Source of the DNA: Flavobacteriales bacterium | GTDB taxonomy: Bacteria; Bacteroidota; Bacteroidia; Flavobacteriales; Flavobacteriaceae | Direction: 5' to 3' | Assembly: GCA_026993355.1 (NCBI GenBank) | Contig: JALWTX010000012.1 | Coordinates: 1-64,000, forward strand | Length of the DNA: 64,000 nucleotides | Shown: positions 18,844-28,500 of the stretch, in pieces | Layout of the letters: every line of letters starts with the position of its first letter | Numbering within the stretch: position 1 is the first letter of the stretch | Position numbers and translations under genes: made by a program | The notes under the pieces: generated by a model | What the model was told of the DNA's origin: nothing | Databases searched by the model: none | What the model saw: the letters and a program-made list of their open reading frames with translations, nothing else

Positions 18844-19344
18844 ATGAAAAAAATAGCTTTATTTTTAAGTTTAATCATTTTGTTGGCTTCTTGTCAGCAG
18901 ATAACTACTCAAAAAAAGCCTACCAGACAATTGGCTCTGTCAGAAGATCATCCTGTTAATATGCAACAGCCAAAGCAGGATGGCGCACAACTTTTCAAAC
19001 AATTTTGTGGGGCTTGCCATAGTCTTCAAGGAGGCATGGCAGCGATGTCCGAAATGAAGGCGCCGCCGATGCAAATGCTTGTTCATCGTTATAAAATGGC
19101 TTATCCCAATAAAAAAGATTTTATACAAGCCATTGTTAGTTGGGCAACCAAACCTTCAGTTGAAAAAAGTATCATGCCCGGTGCCGTTCGTCGTTTTAAA
19201 TTAATGCCGCCTATGCCGGCCGGTAAAGAAAACTTGATAAAAATAGCCGGTTATTTATATGATACTTCATCCACTATGCACCATTGGAAAAACAAGGGAA
19301 GAGGCATGATGAATAAATGCGGCAAATGTGGGAGCAGAATGTAA
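18844..19344 (+). CDS. c-type cytochrome domain lipoprotein
   Basis: A 166-residue exported lipoprotein (lipobox LLASC, Cys17). A single heme c attachment site FCGACH occupies residues 54-59, and a Met-rich segment LMPPMPAGKENL supplies candidate sixth ligands, so this is a small monoheme cytochrome, probably an electron carrier at the periplasmic face. The C terminus ends with a second cysteine pair, NKCGKCGSRM, that is not a heme site because no His follows. It seems monocistronic. Confidence 0.85.
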   Translation: MKKIALFLSLIILLASCQQITTQKKPTRQLALSEDHPVNMQQPKQDGAQLFKQFCGACHSLQGGMAAMSEMKAPPMQMLVHRYKMAYPNKKDFIQAIVSWATKPSVEKSIMPGAVRRFKLMPPMPAGKENLIKIAGYLYDTSSTMHHWKNKGRGMMNKCGKCGSRM

Positions 19345-19496
19345 AAATGTTTTAACAGCTTTTAAACAACGGTTATAGGTATTAGTAGGGGCGGGAATTT
19401 CGGCACTTTTGTTCATATTTGAACTATCATTTGTTGATTTTATTCATATCTGTGCATTCTTAGCACTTTTGCCCGCCATTAACTATAAACTTTGTT

Positions 19497-20612
19497 CTAC
19501 ACCGTTTTTCTTTCATTTCGTTCTTTATAATCTAAATATTTTTTTAATTTTTCCAATTCAAGACGCTTCATATAATTTTCCATATATTCATAATCGGGTT
19601 TGCCTTGGGGGGTTACGGGAAGGAGGATTTTACTTTTCACCATACGAATTGGTCGCCATTTTCTTGCGTATTCAAAGCAAACTTTCTGTTTCTCTATTGC
19701 CGCAATTAAAAACATGGCTATATACCTGTTTAAAGTATAATTTTTTAAATAAAGTGGGTTAATATCGTGGCTGCATGTAAAATCAATCTTTTGATAATAT
19801 GCGTAACCCACTGAACCATTATTTGTAACGGCAATACAATTTCCTTTAAAAATTTTTCTTTCTAAAGGGTCATTTTTACCGTAGCCAGTTTTTGAATTTT
19901 TTTCTATTTCTTTTAGCGTATAAAATTCTGTAATACCATTATTGTATTGACTTGCACCTATAAAGGGGATTTTCCCTTTATTTGAACTTTGAGGCTTTTT
20001 ATTATAGAAACCTTTTTTAATATCAAAAATTTCAGGAAATAAAAACTCCGCCCACTTTTTTTCTTTTAACGGCACAACAGGTTTTACATTTTCTAATTCT
20101 TTTATGCGTTTTGATATATAAGTTTTATATGCGTTTATTTTTTCTTGCTCTTTGGCGTGCATATATTTTTCCATAAATTCATAGTCGGGGTCGCCTTGGG
20201 AAGTCACAGGTAAAAGGATTTTTTGTTTTTCAAGCCTTTCACTAAAAGCTTTTCTTCCAAAAGCATATTTACTCTGGTTTGAAACAATAATTCGTGTAAT
20301 AAATCTACCAGAATATTCATTAATACTTTGGTTAGACATCATAGTAATTTCATCACTTGCAGTAAAATTACCTTTTACATAGTAAGCATCACAAAATGTA
20401 GTTACAATTATTTTATCTTTTTCAATAAAAAGAGGATTTTTAATAAAATCAGTCAATCCATTGTTGGTAGCTGTTGCTGAAAAATATGGTAAATTACCTT
20501 TTTTCCGATCAGAAGCAATTAAGCGCTTGCCACGTTGGATGATAAATAATTTACCTAATTCAAACTCTTTCCATTCTCTATTTTTCAAAGATAGTTTCAT
20601 ATTATTCTTCAT
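19497..20612 (-). CDS. restriction-modification specificity subunit (HsdS / BcgI B-like)
   Basis: About 371 residues with two target-recognition domains. The first begins near EWKEFELGKLFIIQRGKR and the second near KKWAEFLFPEIFDIKKGF; each ends with the same conserved block, ILLPVTSQGDPDYEFMEKYM and ILLPVTPQGKPDYEYMENYM, then a charged helix. This duplicated layout is the hallmark of S subunits that read bipartite DNA sites. The gene follows the methylase-nuclease gene directly: ATGs at 20612 (11-base overlap) and 20600 (immediately after its stop) are both possible, and an in-frame GTG lies at 20630. The recognised sequence cannot be predicted by eye. Confidence 0.9.
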   Translation of the reverse strand: MKNNMKLSLKNREWKEFELGKLFIIQRGKRLIASDRKKGNLPYFSATATNNGLTDFIKNPLFIEKDKIIVTTFCDAYYVKGNFTASDEITMMSNQSINEYSGRFITRIIVSNQSKYAFGRKAFSERLEKQKILLPVTSQGDPDYEFMEKYMHAKEQEKINAYKTYISKRIKELENVKPVVPLKEKKWAEFLFPEIFDIKKGFYNKKPQSSNKGKIPFIGASQYNNGITEFYTLKEIEKNSKTGYGKNDPLERKIFKGNCIAVTNNGSVGYAYYQKIDFTCSHDINPLYLKNYTLNRYIAMFLIAAIEKQKVCFEYARKWRPIRMVKSKILLPVTPQGKPDYEYMENYMKRLELEKLKKYLDYKERNERKTV

Positions 20613-22497
20613 TTTCAAATAGATATTCACGTCCTTGCATTATCATATTAAATTCAAAAGAAAGATAATCGCCAATGGTTTTTTCAAAATCTTCTTCACT
20701 GGGTATTTCATCATTAAAATAATAAAATGAGTGTAACCATTCGTCTTCGGGCGTAATGGTGGTTTTGACCATAAATTTACTTTCTGCGGGGGCATCATTT
20801 TTCCAAACATTAAGCAAATGGGCTTTTCGTTCTTTTGCTCTTTCGGTCTCTATAAGTCCTACGTGCTTACGCACTTCAAAACCATCATCTTCAAAGTTGA
20901 TAAATTTACAATATTTGTTTTCGGGGTGTGGCTTATGTGCCGTAAAAACAGCTATACACGGATTGGTGCCTACACCGTAAAAGGTGTTTTTATTTAGCGT
21001 GATAACGCCTTCAAGTGTATGTTTTTGTAAGATTTGTTTTTTTACTTTCTTGTCTTCTTTGCTTTTGCCTACCATAGTAGATTGTGGCACAATTACAACA
21101 CATTTTGCACCATCGTCAAGACTATCCAACAAGTGTTTTGTAAAATGAATTTCGGACAAATGAGCCGTATCTTTTCCTTTTGCTTGCGAATAGGGCGGGT
21201 TCATAAACCCTACTGAAAATTTTTTTTCTCTTAACTCCTTCACCGTTTTGGCAAGAAAATCTGCCGGTATCAAATTGCTCTTTCCGTCATCGCGCAAAAT
21301 CATATTGGTTGTCGCAATGGCAAACATATCTTCTCGCACTTCAATACCGTGTAGTTGGTTTGACTTTATGTGTTTTTTTTCTGCTTCGGTTTCAACCATA
21401 TTTTCCATTCGGTGCATGGCCGAAATTAAAAATCCCGCGGTTCCGCAACAAGGGTCAAATACTTTGTCGGTTGGTTGCAAATCTGCCAAATCGCAAAAAA
21501 GTTCAGTTATATGGTGAGGTGTTAATACTACACCTAATGTTTGTCCGTCGCCACCACTGTAACGCATAAATTCGCCGTAAAAATTGCCTAATACATCTTC
21601 TTTATGATTTGCTTTAATAGAAGCTAAAATGTTATTTTTAATAAATTCGGTAAAATACCGTAATGGTGTTTTGGCAAGTTGCTTGTGAATTTTATTAAGT
21701 ATCGGGCGGTCTTTGATGATATTAAATTGGTTTAATACAACATTCCTTTTTACTTCGGGCGAAACATCAACTTCTTTCATATAATTTTCGACAGAATTAA
21801 AGATTTTTATTCCGTCTGTGCTTCTTTGATGTCCCGTTAGATTTTCAATTTTAAAATCATCGTCTTGCAATGCTAAAAGAATGGCAGAAACAACAAGCGG
21901 TTTTTCTTTATCGCCTAACTGTCCGTAATTTCGTAATGCTTCGTGAAGTTCAGAAGCCTTTTTTTGCAAATCTTGAACTTCCAAAATCTCGGGTGGTGTT
22001 TCGCCTAAAACTTGTTCTTTGTAATATTGTTCAATATTGTTTTCCGAAAAGTTTTCAAAATTTTCGGCAGGTTTTAGCAATTTATAACCTTTCTCGTCAA
22101 CAAAGATAGGTCTGATTATATGGTGTTTTTCATCGCCAGAACAGCCAAATGCAAACACTTTTTTAAAAGCTGTTTTCTTTATTATTTCCTTTGCATAATG
22201 TAATGCTCCGTTTTCGGCATAGTCAGTAATTGATTTAGTATCGGTAGCAAGTTTAGTTTTTTCTTCATCGCTGTAATTTGCTTGCTTATCGGTATCGGCT
22301 TTATCTTCAATAACAATGATAAAATCTTTTGATTTTGCTGTAAATTCAGGAAAACCAATTTTACCTGTTCCTTTTTTGGAAGCAGTTTTTAAAGCGTCTT
22401 GAATTTCTTTTATATCACTGCCGTTTGGTGTAAACTTAATTTTTGCTTGTTCAAGTAACTTGCCAATAAAAAAATCTGTCTTCTTCTCGTTTGCCAT
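20602..22497 (-). CDS. fused restriction nuclease / N6-adenine DNA methyltransferase (BcgI A-like)
   Basis: A 631-residue protein. The C-terminal two thirds is an HsdM-type gamma N6-adenine methyltransferase, with SAM motif DPCCGTAGFL (348-357) and catalytic NPPY (433-436). The N-terminal ~165 residues are not typical of HsdM: they contain GFPEF (48-52) and DFIIVIEDKAD (58-68), a PD-(D/E)XK nuclease signature with E64 and K66. No separate HsdR gene lies nearby. Length and two-gene layout fit BcgI-type (type IIB/IIG) systems, in which the A subunit both cuts and methylates and the B subunit gives specificity. The gene is cotranscribed with the specificity gene. Confidence 0.88.
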   Translation of the reverse strand: MANEKKTDFFIGKLLEQAKIKFTPNGSDIKEIQDALKTASKKGTGKIGFPEFTAKSKDFIIVIEDKADTDKQANYSDEEKTKLATDTKSITDYAENGALHYAKEIIKKTAFKKVFAFGCSGDEKHHIIRPIFVDEKGYKLLKPAENFENFSENNIEQYYKEQVLGETPPEILEVQDLQKKASELHEALRNYGQLGDKEKPLVVSAILLALQDDDFKIENLTGHQRSTDGIKIFNSVENYMKEVDVSPEVKRNVVLNQFNIIKDRPILNKIHKQLAKTPLRYFTEFIKNNILASIKANHKEDVLGNFYGEFMRYSGGDGQTLGVVLTPHHITELFCDLADLQPTDKVFDPCCGTAGFLISAMHRMENMVETEAEKKHIKSNQLHGIEVREDMFAIATTNMILRDDGKSNLIPADFLAKTVKELREKKFSVGFMNPPYSQAKGKDTAHLSEIHFTKHLLDSLDDGAKCVVIVPQSTMVGKSKEDKKVKKQILQKHTLEGVITLNKNTFYGVGTNPCIAVFTAHKPHPENKYCKFINFEDDGFEVRKHVGLIETERAKERKAHLLNVWKNDAPAESKFMVKTTITPEDEWLHSFYYFNDEIPSEEDFEKTIGDYLSFEFNMIMQGREYLFENEE

Positions 22498-22564
22498 TAT
22501 TTTGATTATTCTTTTATTTTTTATTTCGTTTATTCATTTTTCTTTAAATGTTGTAGAACATCTA

Positions 22565-23422
22565 TTATATATCAATACCAAATACTTGTTTAACTAATTG
22601 GCCTATTCCATAAGAAATGAGTGCAACGCCTAAAGAAATAGCAGTCATTTGTATAAAGCGTTTTTTGAATGAAACCGATTTGGCAACCGAAATGTAATAA
22701 GTGTAGCCTGCAATAATAAGAACCGTTAAAAGAAGCATACTGATTAAAGCTACATACGGATTGTCTTGCACAAAATAAGGTAAGACTAAAATAATAACCG
22801 TAAAAATATAAGATAAGCCGGTATATAAGGCAGCTGTTTTAGGTTGAATATTTTCATTAACTTCTTCTTCTTGCGAAGATAAATAGCCCGAAGCAGCCAT
22901 GGACAAAGAAGCAGCAATACCCATAATTAAACCGGTTGTCCCCACAATTATATTATTGTTAAAGGCAAAGGTAAGTCCGGCAAGTGTCCCGGTCAATTCT
23001 ACCAAGGCATCATTCAGACCAAGGACAACCGCACCGGCATAGTTTAAACGTTGGTCGTTGAGCATCGAAATTAATTTTTGTTCATGCTCTATTTCTTCCT
23101 TTTCAATTTTTTCAATACCGGCATATTTATTTTTTAAACCGGCATAAAAATCCCCGGCATTCTTTTCGCCCATTTCCATTAAACGCAGTGCAAATGATAA
23201 ACCGAATAAGCGAGCCAGCCAAATATATTTTCTTATCCGTTTTCGATCCGGTTGTGCTTCTTTTTGGGTAATTTTTTCCCAATATTTATAATGACTTAAT
23301 TCTTGTTTGGCAATCTCTTGCAAGATGTGCTTATTATGCTCATTTTTACTTAGTTGTGCAAGTTCGTTATAAATATAATATTCGGTAATTTCGTCGGTTT
23401 GTTGCTGATATATGGAATCCAT
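22565..23422 (-). CDS. ferritin-like / VIT1-CCC1 family iron or manganese transporter (MbfA-like)
   Basis: About 285 residues. The N-terminal ~125 residues form a rubrerythrin/ferritin-like helical domain with two ExxH diiron motifs, ELSH (41-44) and EIEH (110-113). The C-terminal half is a VIT1/CCC1 membrane domain with about five helices (GLNDALVELTGTLAGLTFAF, then three near the end). MbfA proteins with this architecture export iron; the direction here is inferred. The ATG at 23422 was chosen because the earlier ATG at 23458 would overlap lspA by 26 bases. It lies between lspA and the restriction-modification genes on the same strand. Confidence 0.85.
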   Translation of the reverse strand: MDSIYQQQTDEITEYYIYNELAQLSKNEHNKHILQEIAKQELSHYKYWEKITQKEAQPDRKRIRKYIWLARLFGLSFALRLMEMGEKNAGDFYAGLKNKYAGIEKIEKEEIEHEQKLISMLNDQRLNYAGAVVLGLNDALVELTGTLAGLTFAFNNNIIVGTTGLIMGIAASLSMAASGYLSSQEEEVNENIQPKTAALYTGLSYIFTVIILVLPYFVQDNPYVALISMLLLTVLIIAGYTYYISVAKSVSFKKRFIQMTAISLGVALISYGIGQLVKQVFGIDI

Positions 23423-23432
23423 TGGCTTTATT

Positions 23433-24098
23433 TTATGCAATTGTATTATCGGGGTCATTCATAACCTTATCAATATTTTTTTGATACTGTAGTTTGTCTT
23501 TTTTATGTCCGAATATTTTTTTATTAAATAAGATTAAAATAGCTACCCCAATGGTAATGGCAGCATCGGCAATGTTAAAAACCGGTTCAAAAAAAACAAA
23601 ATGTTTACCGCCAATTAAGGGAATGGAAGCCGGAAAATCAATGTTAAAAAGCGGAAAATATAACATATCTACCACGCGTCCTTGAAACCATGGGGCATAG
23701 CCACCATTTTCGGGAAATAGCGTGGCAACATGTCTAAAACTATCTGAAAAGATACGGCCGTAAAAAACCGAATCTAAAATATTACCAATGGCACCGGCTA
23801 AAATCAAACTTATAGCAACAATCAGCCAAGGCGATTCGTTTTTTTTAAGACTGTTGGTAAGCCAATAAAAGATACCGCCAATAGCAACTAGCCTGAAACC
23901 GGTTAAAAATAGTTTTCCTGCTTTTCCGCCGAATTCAGTACCAAAAGCCATCCCGTTATTTTCGACAAAATAGATTTTAAACCAATCAAAAACCGGCACA
24001 TATTCGCCTAGCTGAAAATGCGTTTTAACATAAATTTTCACGGCTTGGTCTATCAATAAGACGATTAATACCAAGCTTAAAGATTTTTTTAAATTCAT
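23433..24098 (-). CDS. lspA: lipoprotein signal peptidase II (LspA)
   Basis: A 221-residue inner-membrane aspartyl peptidase that cleaves prolipoprotein signal peptides, serving the many lipoproteins encoded in this window. Four hydrophobic helices are seen. Conserved blocks are VENNGMAFG (45-53), GAIGNILDSVFYGR (102-115), GRVVDMLYFPL with catalytic D144, and FNIADAAITIG with catalytic D178. The insertion between the second and third blocks is longer than in E. coli, as in other Bacteroidota. It follows the DksA-like gene by five bases. Confidence 0.95.
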   Translation of the reverse strand: MNLKKSLSLVLIVLLIDQAVKIYVKTHFQLGEYVPVFDWFKIYFVENNGMAFGTEFGGKAGKLFLTGFRLVAIGGIFYWLTNSLKKNESPWLIVAISLILAGAIGNILDSVFYGRIFSDSFRHVATLFPENGGYAPWFQGRVVDMLYFPLFNIDFPASIPLIGGKHFVFFEPVFNIADAAITIGVAILILFNKKIFGHKKDKLQYQKNIDKVMNDPDNTIA

Positions 24099-24103
24099 AC
24101 AAG

Positions 24104-24475
24104 TTACTTGCTGTCCTGACGATTTTTAGCTTCAATACTCAAAGTGGCATGTGGCACTGCCATCAAACGTTTTTTGCTGATTAATTTCCCGGTTTCACGA
24201 CAAATACCGTAAGTTTTGTTTTCAATGCGGATTAAAGCATTTTCCAAGTCACGCACAAAACGTTCTAGACGGCCGATTAATTTTAAATTAGATTCTTTTG
24301 AATAGGTAGAAGCACTGTCTTCAAAAGTAACAATTTTGGTTTGGGTCATATCATGATTATCCAATAAAGATCTCAAGACTTCAATATCTTTGCGTGCCTG
24401 TGCCAATTTTGCATTAATCAGTTCTTTGAATTCGGCCAATTCTTCATCGGTATATCTCCTTTTTTCTTCACTCAT
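24104..24475 (-). CDS. TraR/DksA family zinc-finger-like regulator
   Basis: A 123-residue cytosolic protein. Residues 1-85 form a long alpha-helical hairpin (YTDEELAEFKELINAKLAQA onward), as in DksA, which inserts into the RNA polymerase secondary channel. The C-terminal finger YGICRETGKLISKKRL keeps only one of the usual four cysteines, so it probably does not bind zinc; the VPHATLSIEAK end is typical of the Bacteroidota version. It is the first gene of the lspA / transporter run. A short inverted repeat with 7-base arms (24503-24509, 24515-24521) lies just upstream. Confidence 0.88.
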   Translation of the reverse strand: MSEEKRRYTDEELAEFKELINAKLAQARKDIEVLRSLLDNHDMTQTKIVTFEDSASTYSKESNLKLIGRLERFVRDLENALIRIENKTYGICRETGKLISKKRLMAVPHATLSIEAKNRQDSK

Positions 24476-24818
24476 AACACATTTTTTTTTATAGGTGGCT
24501 AAAATTAGTAAAAAACTAATTAACTATAATTAGTTTGCGCCTAATTTTTGTTAAATTAAATATTAAAATTTTGATAAGACATTTTTAAATGACTTTTATA
24601 GAATTATTGCTAATTTTAATTTAAAATCAGTTTTTAGAAACAATAGTAGGGCTTAGCTGCCCGTTTTTATTTACTGCCCTCTTTTGTTTATTACAGTATT
24701 GGTCATTTACTTATACCTTAGTTAATTGAGGCCGGTGCTTCAGCACATCCCGGTTTATGCTTCAACGCTCACTGAGTGCTTCAAAAATAAACAGCATATT
24801 AAAATAACCAGTAATTAT

Positions 24819-24896
24819 CGTTATTTCAAATTCAGTGAGCAATCTAAATTTATCTGTTTTTATTTAGATTTCTCAGTCGACCTTCTTCGAAATAAC
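24819..24896. repeat. REP-like inverted repeat pair 1
   Basis: GTTATTTCAAATTCAGTGAG at 24820-24839, ending AATCTAAAT at 24849, is mirrored by an inverted copy at 24862-24896 whose reverse complement begins GTTATTTCGAAGAAGG and ends GAGAAATCTAAAT. Together they could fold into a stem-loop. The copies are degenerate relatives of the GTCATTTCGAACGCAGTGAG elements further along this spacer. Confidence 0.6.
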
Positions 24897-24958
24897 AAGT
24901 GCTAACTAAATTAAGACTACCTCAAATTAAAAATCCTTGTCATTTAAACGCATCATCT

Positions 24959-24987
24959 GTCATTTCGAACGCAGTGAGAAATCTCAT
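24959..24987 (+). repeat. REP-like element, single copy
   Basis: GTCATTTCGAACGCAGTGAG followed by AAATCTCAT. The first 27 bases are identical to those at 25347-25373. GTCATTTCGA...GAAATCTC is a familiar type of dispersed intergenic repeat in Bacteroidota genomes. Confidence 0.6.
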
Positions 24988-25065
24988 TCTCCATTTTCAA
25001 TTAAAAAAGATTGCTTCCCGATATATTGTTTTTTAAAAATAATCCATACAAAATAGTGTTATACT

Positions 25066-25233
25066 CTATTTCTTAAACTTTCTTTCTGCATATTGCCCAA
25101 GCCAATAAATTATGATGCTAAGCAGGAATAGCAACTTTGAAAATTTGTTATCAAGAAAACCCTTCCAATTGAGGATTGAAAACAATAAAACTAATGAAAT
25201 AGTTAAGATATAATCAAAATATCTTTTTTTCAT
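25066..25233 (-). CDS. small two-helix membrane protein (55 codons), hypothetical
   Basis: An ATG at 25233 opens a 55-codon frame ending with TAG at 25066-25068. The product begins MKKRYFDY, has hydrophobic stretches at about residues 9-21 and 32-45 separated by NWKGFLDNKFS, and ends in a basic tail, QYAERKFKK. The amphipathic pattern with positive ends is what a small inner-membrane protein would show and is unlikely in random AT-rich DNA. No family is recognised. It sits alone between REP-like repeats, without a clear promoter, so expression is uncertain. Confidence 0.45.
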   Translation of the reverse strand: MKKRYFDYILTISLVLLFSILNWKGFLDNKFSKLLFLLSIIIYWLGQYAERKFKK

Positions 25234-25300
25234 TTTATGGGTTATTTGGTTAATTTATTTTATCATCTTTTTTTAAGTCGTGAGATTTTTTATTGACTTA

Positions 25301-25373
25301 AAGATTCCTCATCGTTCCTTCGTCACTCTTTCGGAATGACATCAATGTCATTTCGAACGCAGTGAGAAATCTC
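25301..25373. repeat. REP-like inverted repeat pair 2
   Basis: An inverted element at 25301-25340 (reverse complement starts GTCATTCCGAAAGAGTGACG and ends GAGGAATCTT) faces a direct element at 25347-25373 (GTCATTTCGAACGCAGTGAG then AAATCTC), with six bases between them. The pair would form a long imperfect hairpin in DNA or RNA. Confidence 0.65.
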
Positions 25374-25396
25374 AAACAATTATCCAATACAAAATT

Positions 25397-25462
25397 AGAT
25401 TTCTTCCCAACATCACCTGTACAATTTACGGAACAGGCAGTCGCGCCTTCTTCGAAACGACA
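25397..25462 (-). repeat. degenerate or interrupted REP-like element
   Basis: AGATTTCTTCCC at 25398-25409 and CGCCTTCTTCGAAACGAC at 25444-25461 resemble the two ends of the inverted repeat unit, separated by about 34 unrelated bases. It may be an old copy broken by an insertion. It lies 40 bases from the ileS stop codon and could also act at the 3' end of that transcript. Confidence 0.35.
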
Positions 25463-25501
25463 AGTCGCATTTTTCACTTGGTACTCGGCACTTTTGTCTG
25501 A

Positions 25502-28500
25502 TTAATTTTTAACCAATTTCATCTTGCTTTGCAAACCGTCAATGTCCAATTCCACACCGTCATCCAACTTGTCCGTCCATATGATTTCATCAGTCAAGGT
25601 TTCGCTTTTGATATAATCCGACATGGTATCGGCAGCTTTTTTCAATGTATCGTTATGAACAAGATATAACTTGATACGGTCGGTAACTTCCAAACCGCTG
25701 TCTTTACGGTAATTTTGAATTCGATTGACCAAATCACGGGCAATACCTTCCTGACGTAAGTCGTCAGTGATATTAATGTCTAATGCCACCAAAACATCAT
25801 CTTGCTGGGCAATAGTCCAACCTTTGATTTCTTTGGCGGTAATATCCACTTCGTCTTTGGTCAGCGTGATGGTTTTATCACCGAGATTCAGGTCTATTTG
25901 TCCGTCTTTTTCCAGTTTGGCAATATCTGCCGGTGTCAGTTGGTTGACTTTTCCGGCTATTTTACCCATTTCTTTGCCGTATTTGGGTCCCAAAACTTTA
26001 AAATTAGGTTTAGCAGATTTAACAATCACACCTGAAGCATCATCGAGCAGTTGCATGTCTTTGACATTGATTTCCGACAACACCAAATCTTTAATGGCTT
26101 GCAAATCGTCACGGTCTTGTGCAGACAAAACGGGAATCATAATTTTTTGCAAGGGCTGGCGTACTTTGATTTTTTCTTTTTTACGCAAGGACAAGGCCAA
26201 GGATGAAATCAACTGGGCTTTTTGCATTTTGCGTTCCAAATCTTTATCGATTTCTTCGGGATTGACTTTCGGGAATTCTGCCAAATGTACCGATTCAAAA
26301 TTTTCTTTTCCTGTAACACCGATTAAGTCTAAATAGAGTTTGTCGGCATAAAACGGGGCGATGGGTGCCATCAATTTGGCTACTGTTAGCAGTGCATTAT
26401 AAAGCGTTTGGTATGCCGAAATTTTATCGGGACCGTATTCGCCTTTCCAAAAACGGCGGCGGCTCAAACGCACATACCAGTTGCTCAAATCGTCGATGAC
26501 AAATTTTTGAATGGCACGTGCCACTTTGGTCGGCTCATAGTCTTCATAAAACTTGGTTACTTCGTCTATCAAAGTATTGAGTTCGGATAATATCCAACGG
26601 TCGATTTCCGGTCGGTCTTGGTACGCCACATCTTCTTCTTTGTAAGTAAAACCATCGACATTGGCATACAGGCTGAAAAAGCCGTAAGTATTATAGAGCG
26701 TTCCGAAGAACTTCCGACGGACTTCTTCCAATACTTTGACGTCAAATTTGAGATTATCCCACGGATTGGCATTCCAAATCATATACCAGCGAGTGGCATC
26801 GGGGCTGTATTTTTCAAGCGTGCTAAACGGGTCAATGGCGTTGCCGAGGCGTTTGCTCATTTTTTGCCCTTTGGCATCGAGTACCAAACCATTGGAAACA
26901 ACGTTTTTGTAAGCCACCGAATCAAAAACCATGGTGGCAATGGTATGCAAAGTGTAGAACCAACCACGGGTTTGATCAACCCCTTCGGCGATAAAATCTG
27001 CCGGAAAAAATTTATGGTCGTCTATCAATTCTTTGTTTTCAAACGGATAGTGCCATTGGGCATAGGGCATAGAACCGCTGTCAAACCATACATCAATTAG
27101 GTCGGCTTCACGGTACATAGGTTTGCCGCTAGGCGATACCAAAACAATTTGATCGACGATATGCTTATGCAAGTCAATTTTATCGTAATTTTCATCACTC
27201 ATATCATTGACATCAAAGTCTGCAAAGACCTCTTTTTCCATCAATCCGGCTGCTACGGCTTTTTGCATTTCGGCTTTCAATTCGGCAACCGAGCCGATGA
27301 TGATTTCTTCGTTGCCGTCTTCGGTACGCCAAATCGGTAAGGGAATACCCCAATATCGAGAGCGCGACAAGTTCCAATCATTAGCATTTGCCAGCCAGTT
27401 GCCAAACCGTCCTTCGCCGGTAGATTTGGGTTTCCAATTAATAGTCTTGTTGAGTTCAATCAAACGTTCGCGTACTTCGGGCACTTTGATAAACCAACTA
27501 TCGAGCGGATAGTACAAAACCGGCTTGTCAGTTCGCCAACAGTGTGGGTATGAGTGTTTATGCTTTTCGGCATTGAATGCCAAATTCTCTTCTTTGAGTT
27601 TGATGATGATGCCCACATCCACCGGACGGGCAGGTTGGTCTTCGTCATTGGTGTAATAGGATTGTTTGACATAGCGACCGGCAAATTCGCCCATTTCGGG
27701 ACGAAAACGCCCTTGCAAATCGACCAACGGCACCGGATTGTCATTTTCGTCCAGTACCAACATCGGCGGTACGCCGGCATCTTTGGCAACCCGGGCATCG
27801 TCTTGACCGAAAGTTGGCGCAATATGTACGATACCGGTTCCGTCTTCGGTTGTCACAAAGTCACCGGGGATGACGACAAATGCCTTATCGGCATCGTAAT
27901 AAGGTTGGGCGTAAGGCAATAATTGTTCATACTTGATACCTACCAAGTCTTTGCCTTTGAATTTTTGAACTACTTTATAAGGAATGCTTTTAGCGGTTTT
28001 CGGGTCAAAAGTATCAAATTCCGCTTCGTCTTCGGCTGGGTGAAATTTTTTACCGAAATGTTTTGACAATAAAGGTTCGCCTAAAATGACATATTGTTTT
28101 TGATACGTATAGGGATTAAAAGTTTTGACCAAAACATAATCGATTTTGGGTCCGACTGCCAGTGCCGTATTAGACGGCAGCGTCCAAGGTGTGGTCGTCC
28201 AAGCCAAGAAATACAGTGGCGCATCAAGATTTTGCAAACTTTCGGGCAGGTTATCTTTGGCTTTGAATTGCGCCGTTACGGTATTGTCGGTGACATCGCG
28301 GTAGCAACCGGGCATGTTCAACTCGTGTGAGCTTAATCCGGTTCCGGCTTTAGGCGAATACGGCTGAATGGTATAACCTTTATACAACAAACCCTTGTCG
28401 TAAATCTGTTTGAGCAGCCACCAAACCGTTTCCATATACTTGGGTTTGTAAGTGATATACGGGTCTTTCATATCGACCCAATAGCCCATTTCTTCGGTGA

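Noticed and set aside
19409-19762. Plus-strand frame of 117 codons overlapping the specificity gene
   Set aside because: It lies mostly antisense to the well-supported specificity subunit, its product resembles no family, and the hydrophobic character is a by-product of the antisense frame.
19497-22497. Orphan type I HsdM/HsdS lacking HsdR
   Set aside because: The methylase has an N-terminal nuclease-like domain, so a fused BcgI-like system explains the missing HsdR better.
22548-22561. ATGTT / AACAT inverted repeat upstream of the restriction-modification genes as a control site
   Set aside because: The arms are only five bases long, and no C-protein gene is present to bind such a site.
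26618-27100. Long plus-strand frame inside ileS
   Set aside because: It is fully antisense to conserved IleRS sequence. Other long frames in the same gene arise in the same way from its even composition.
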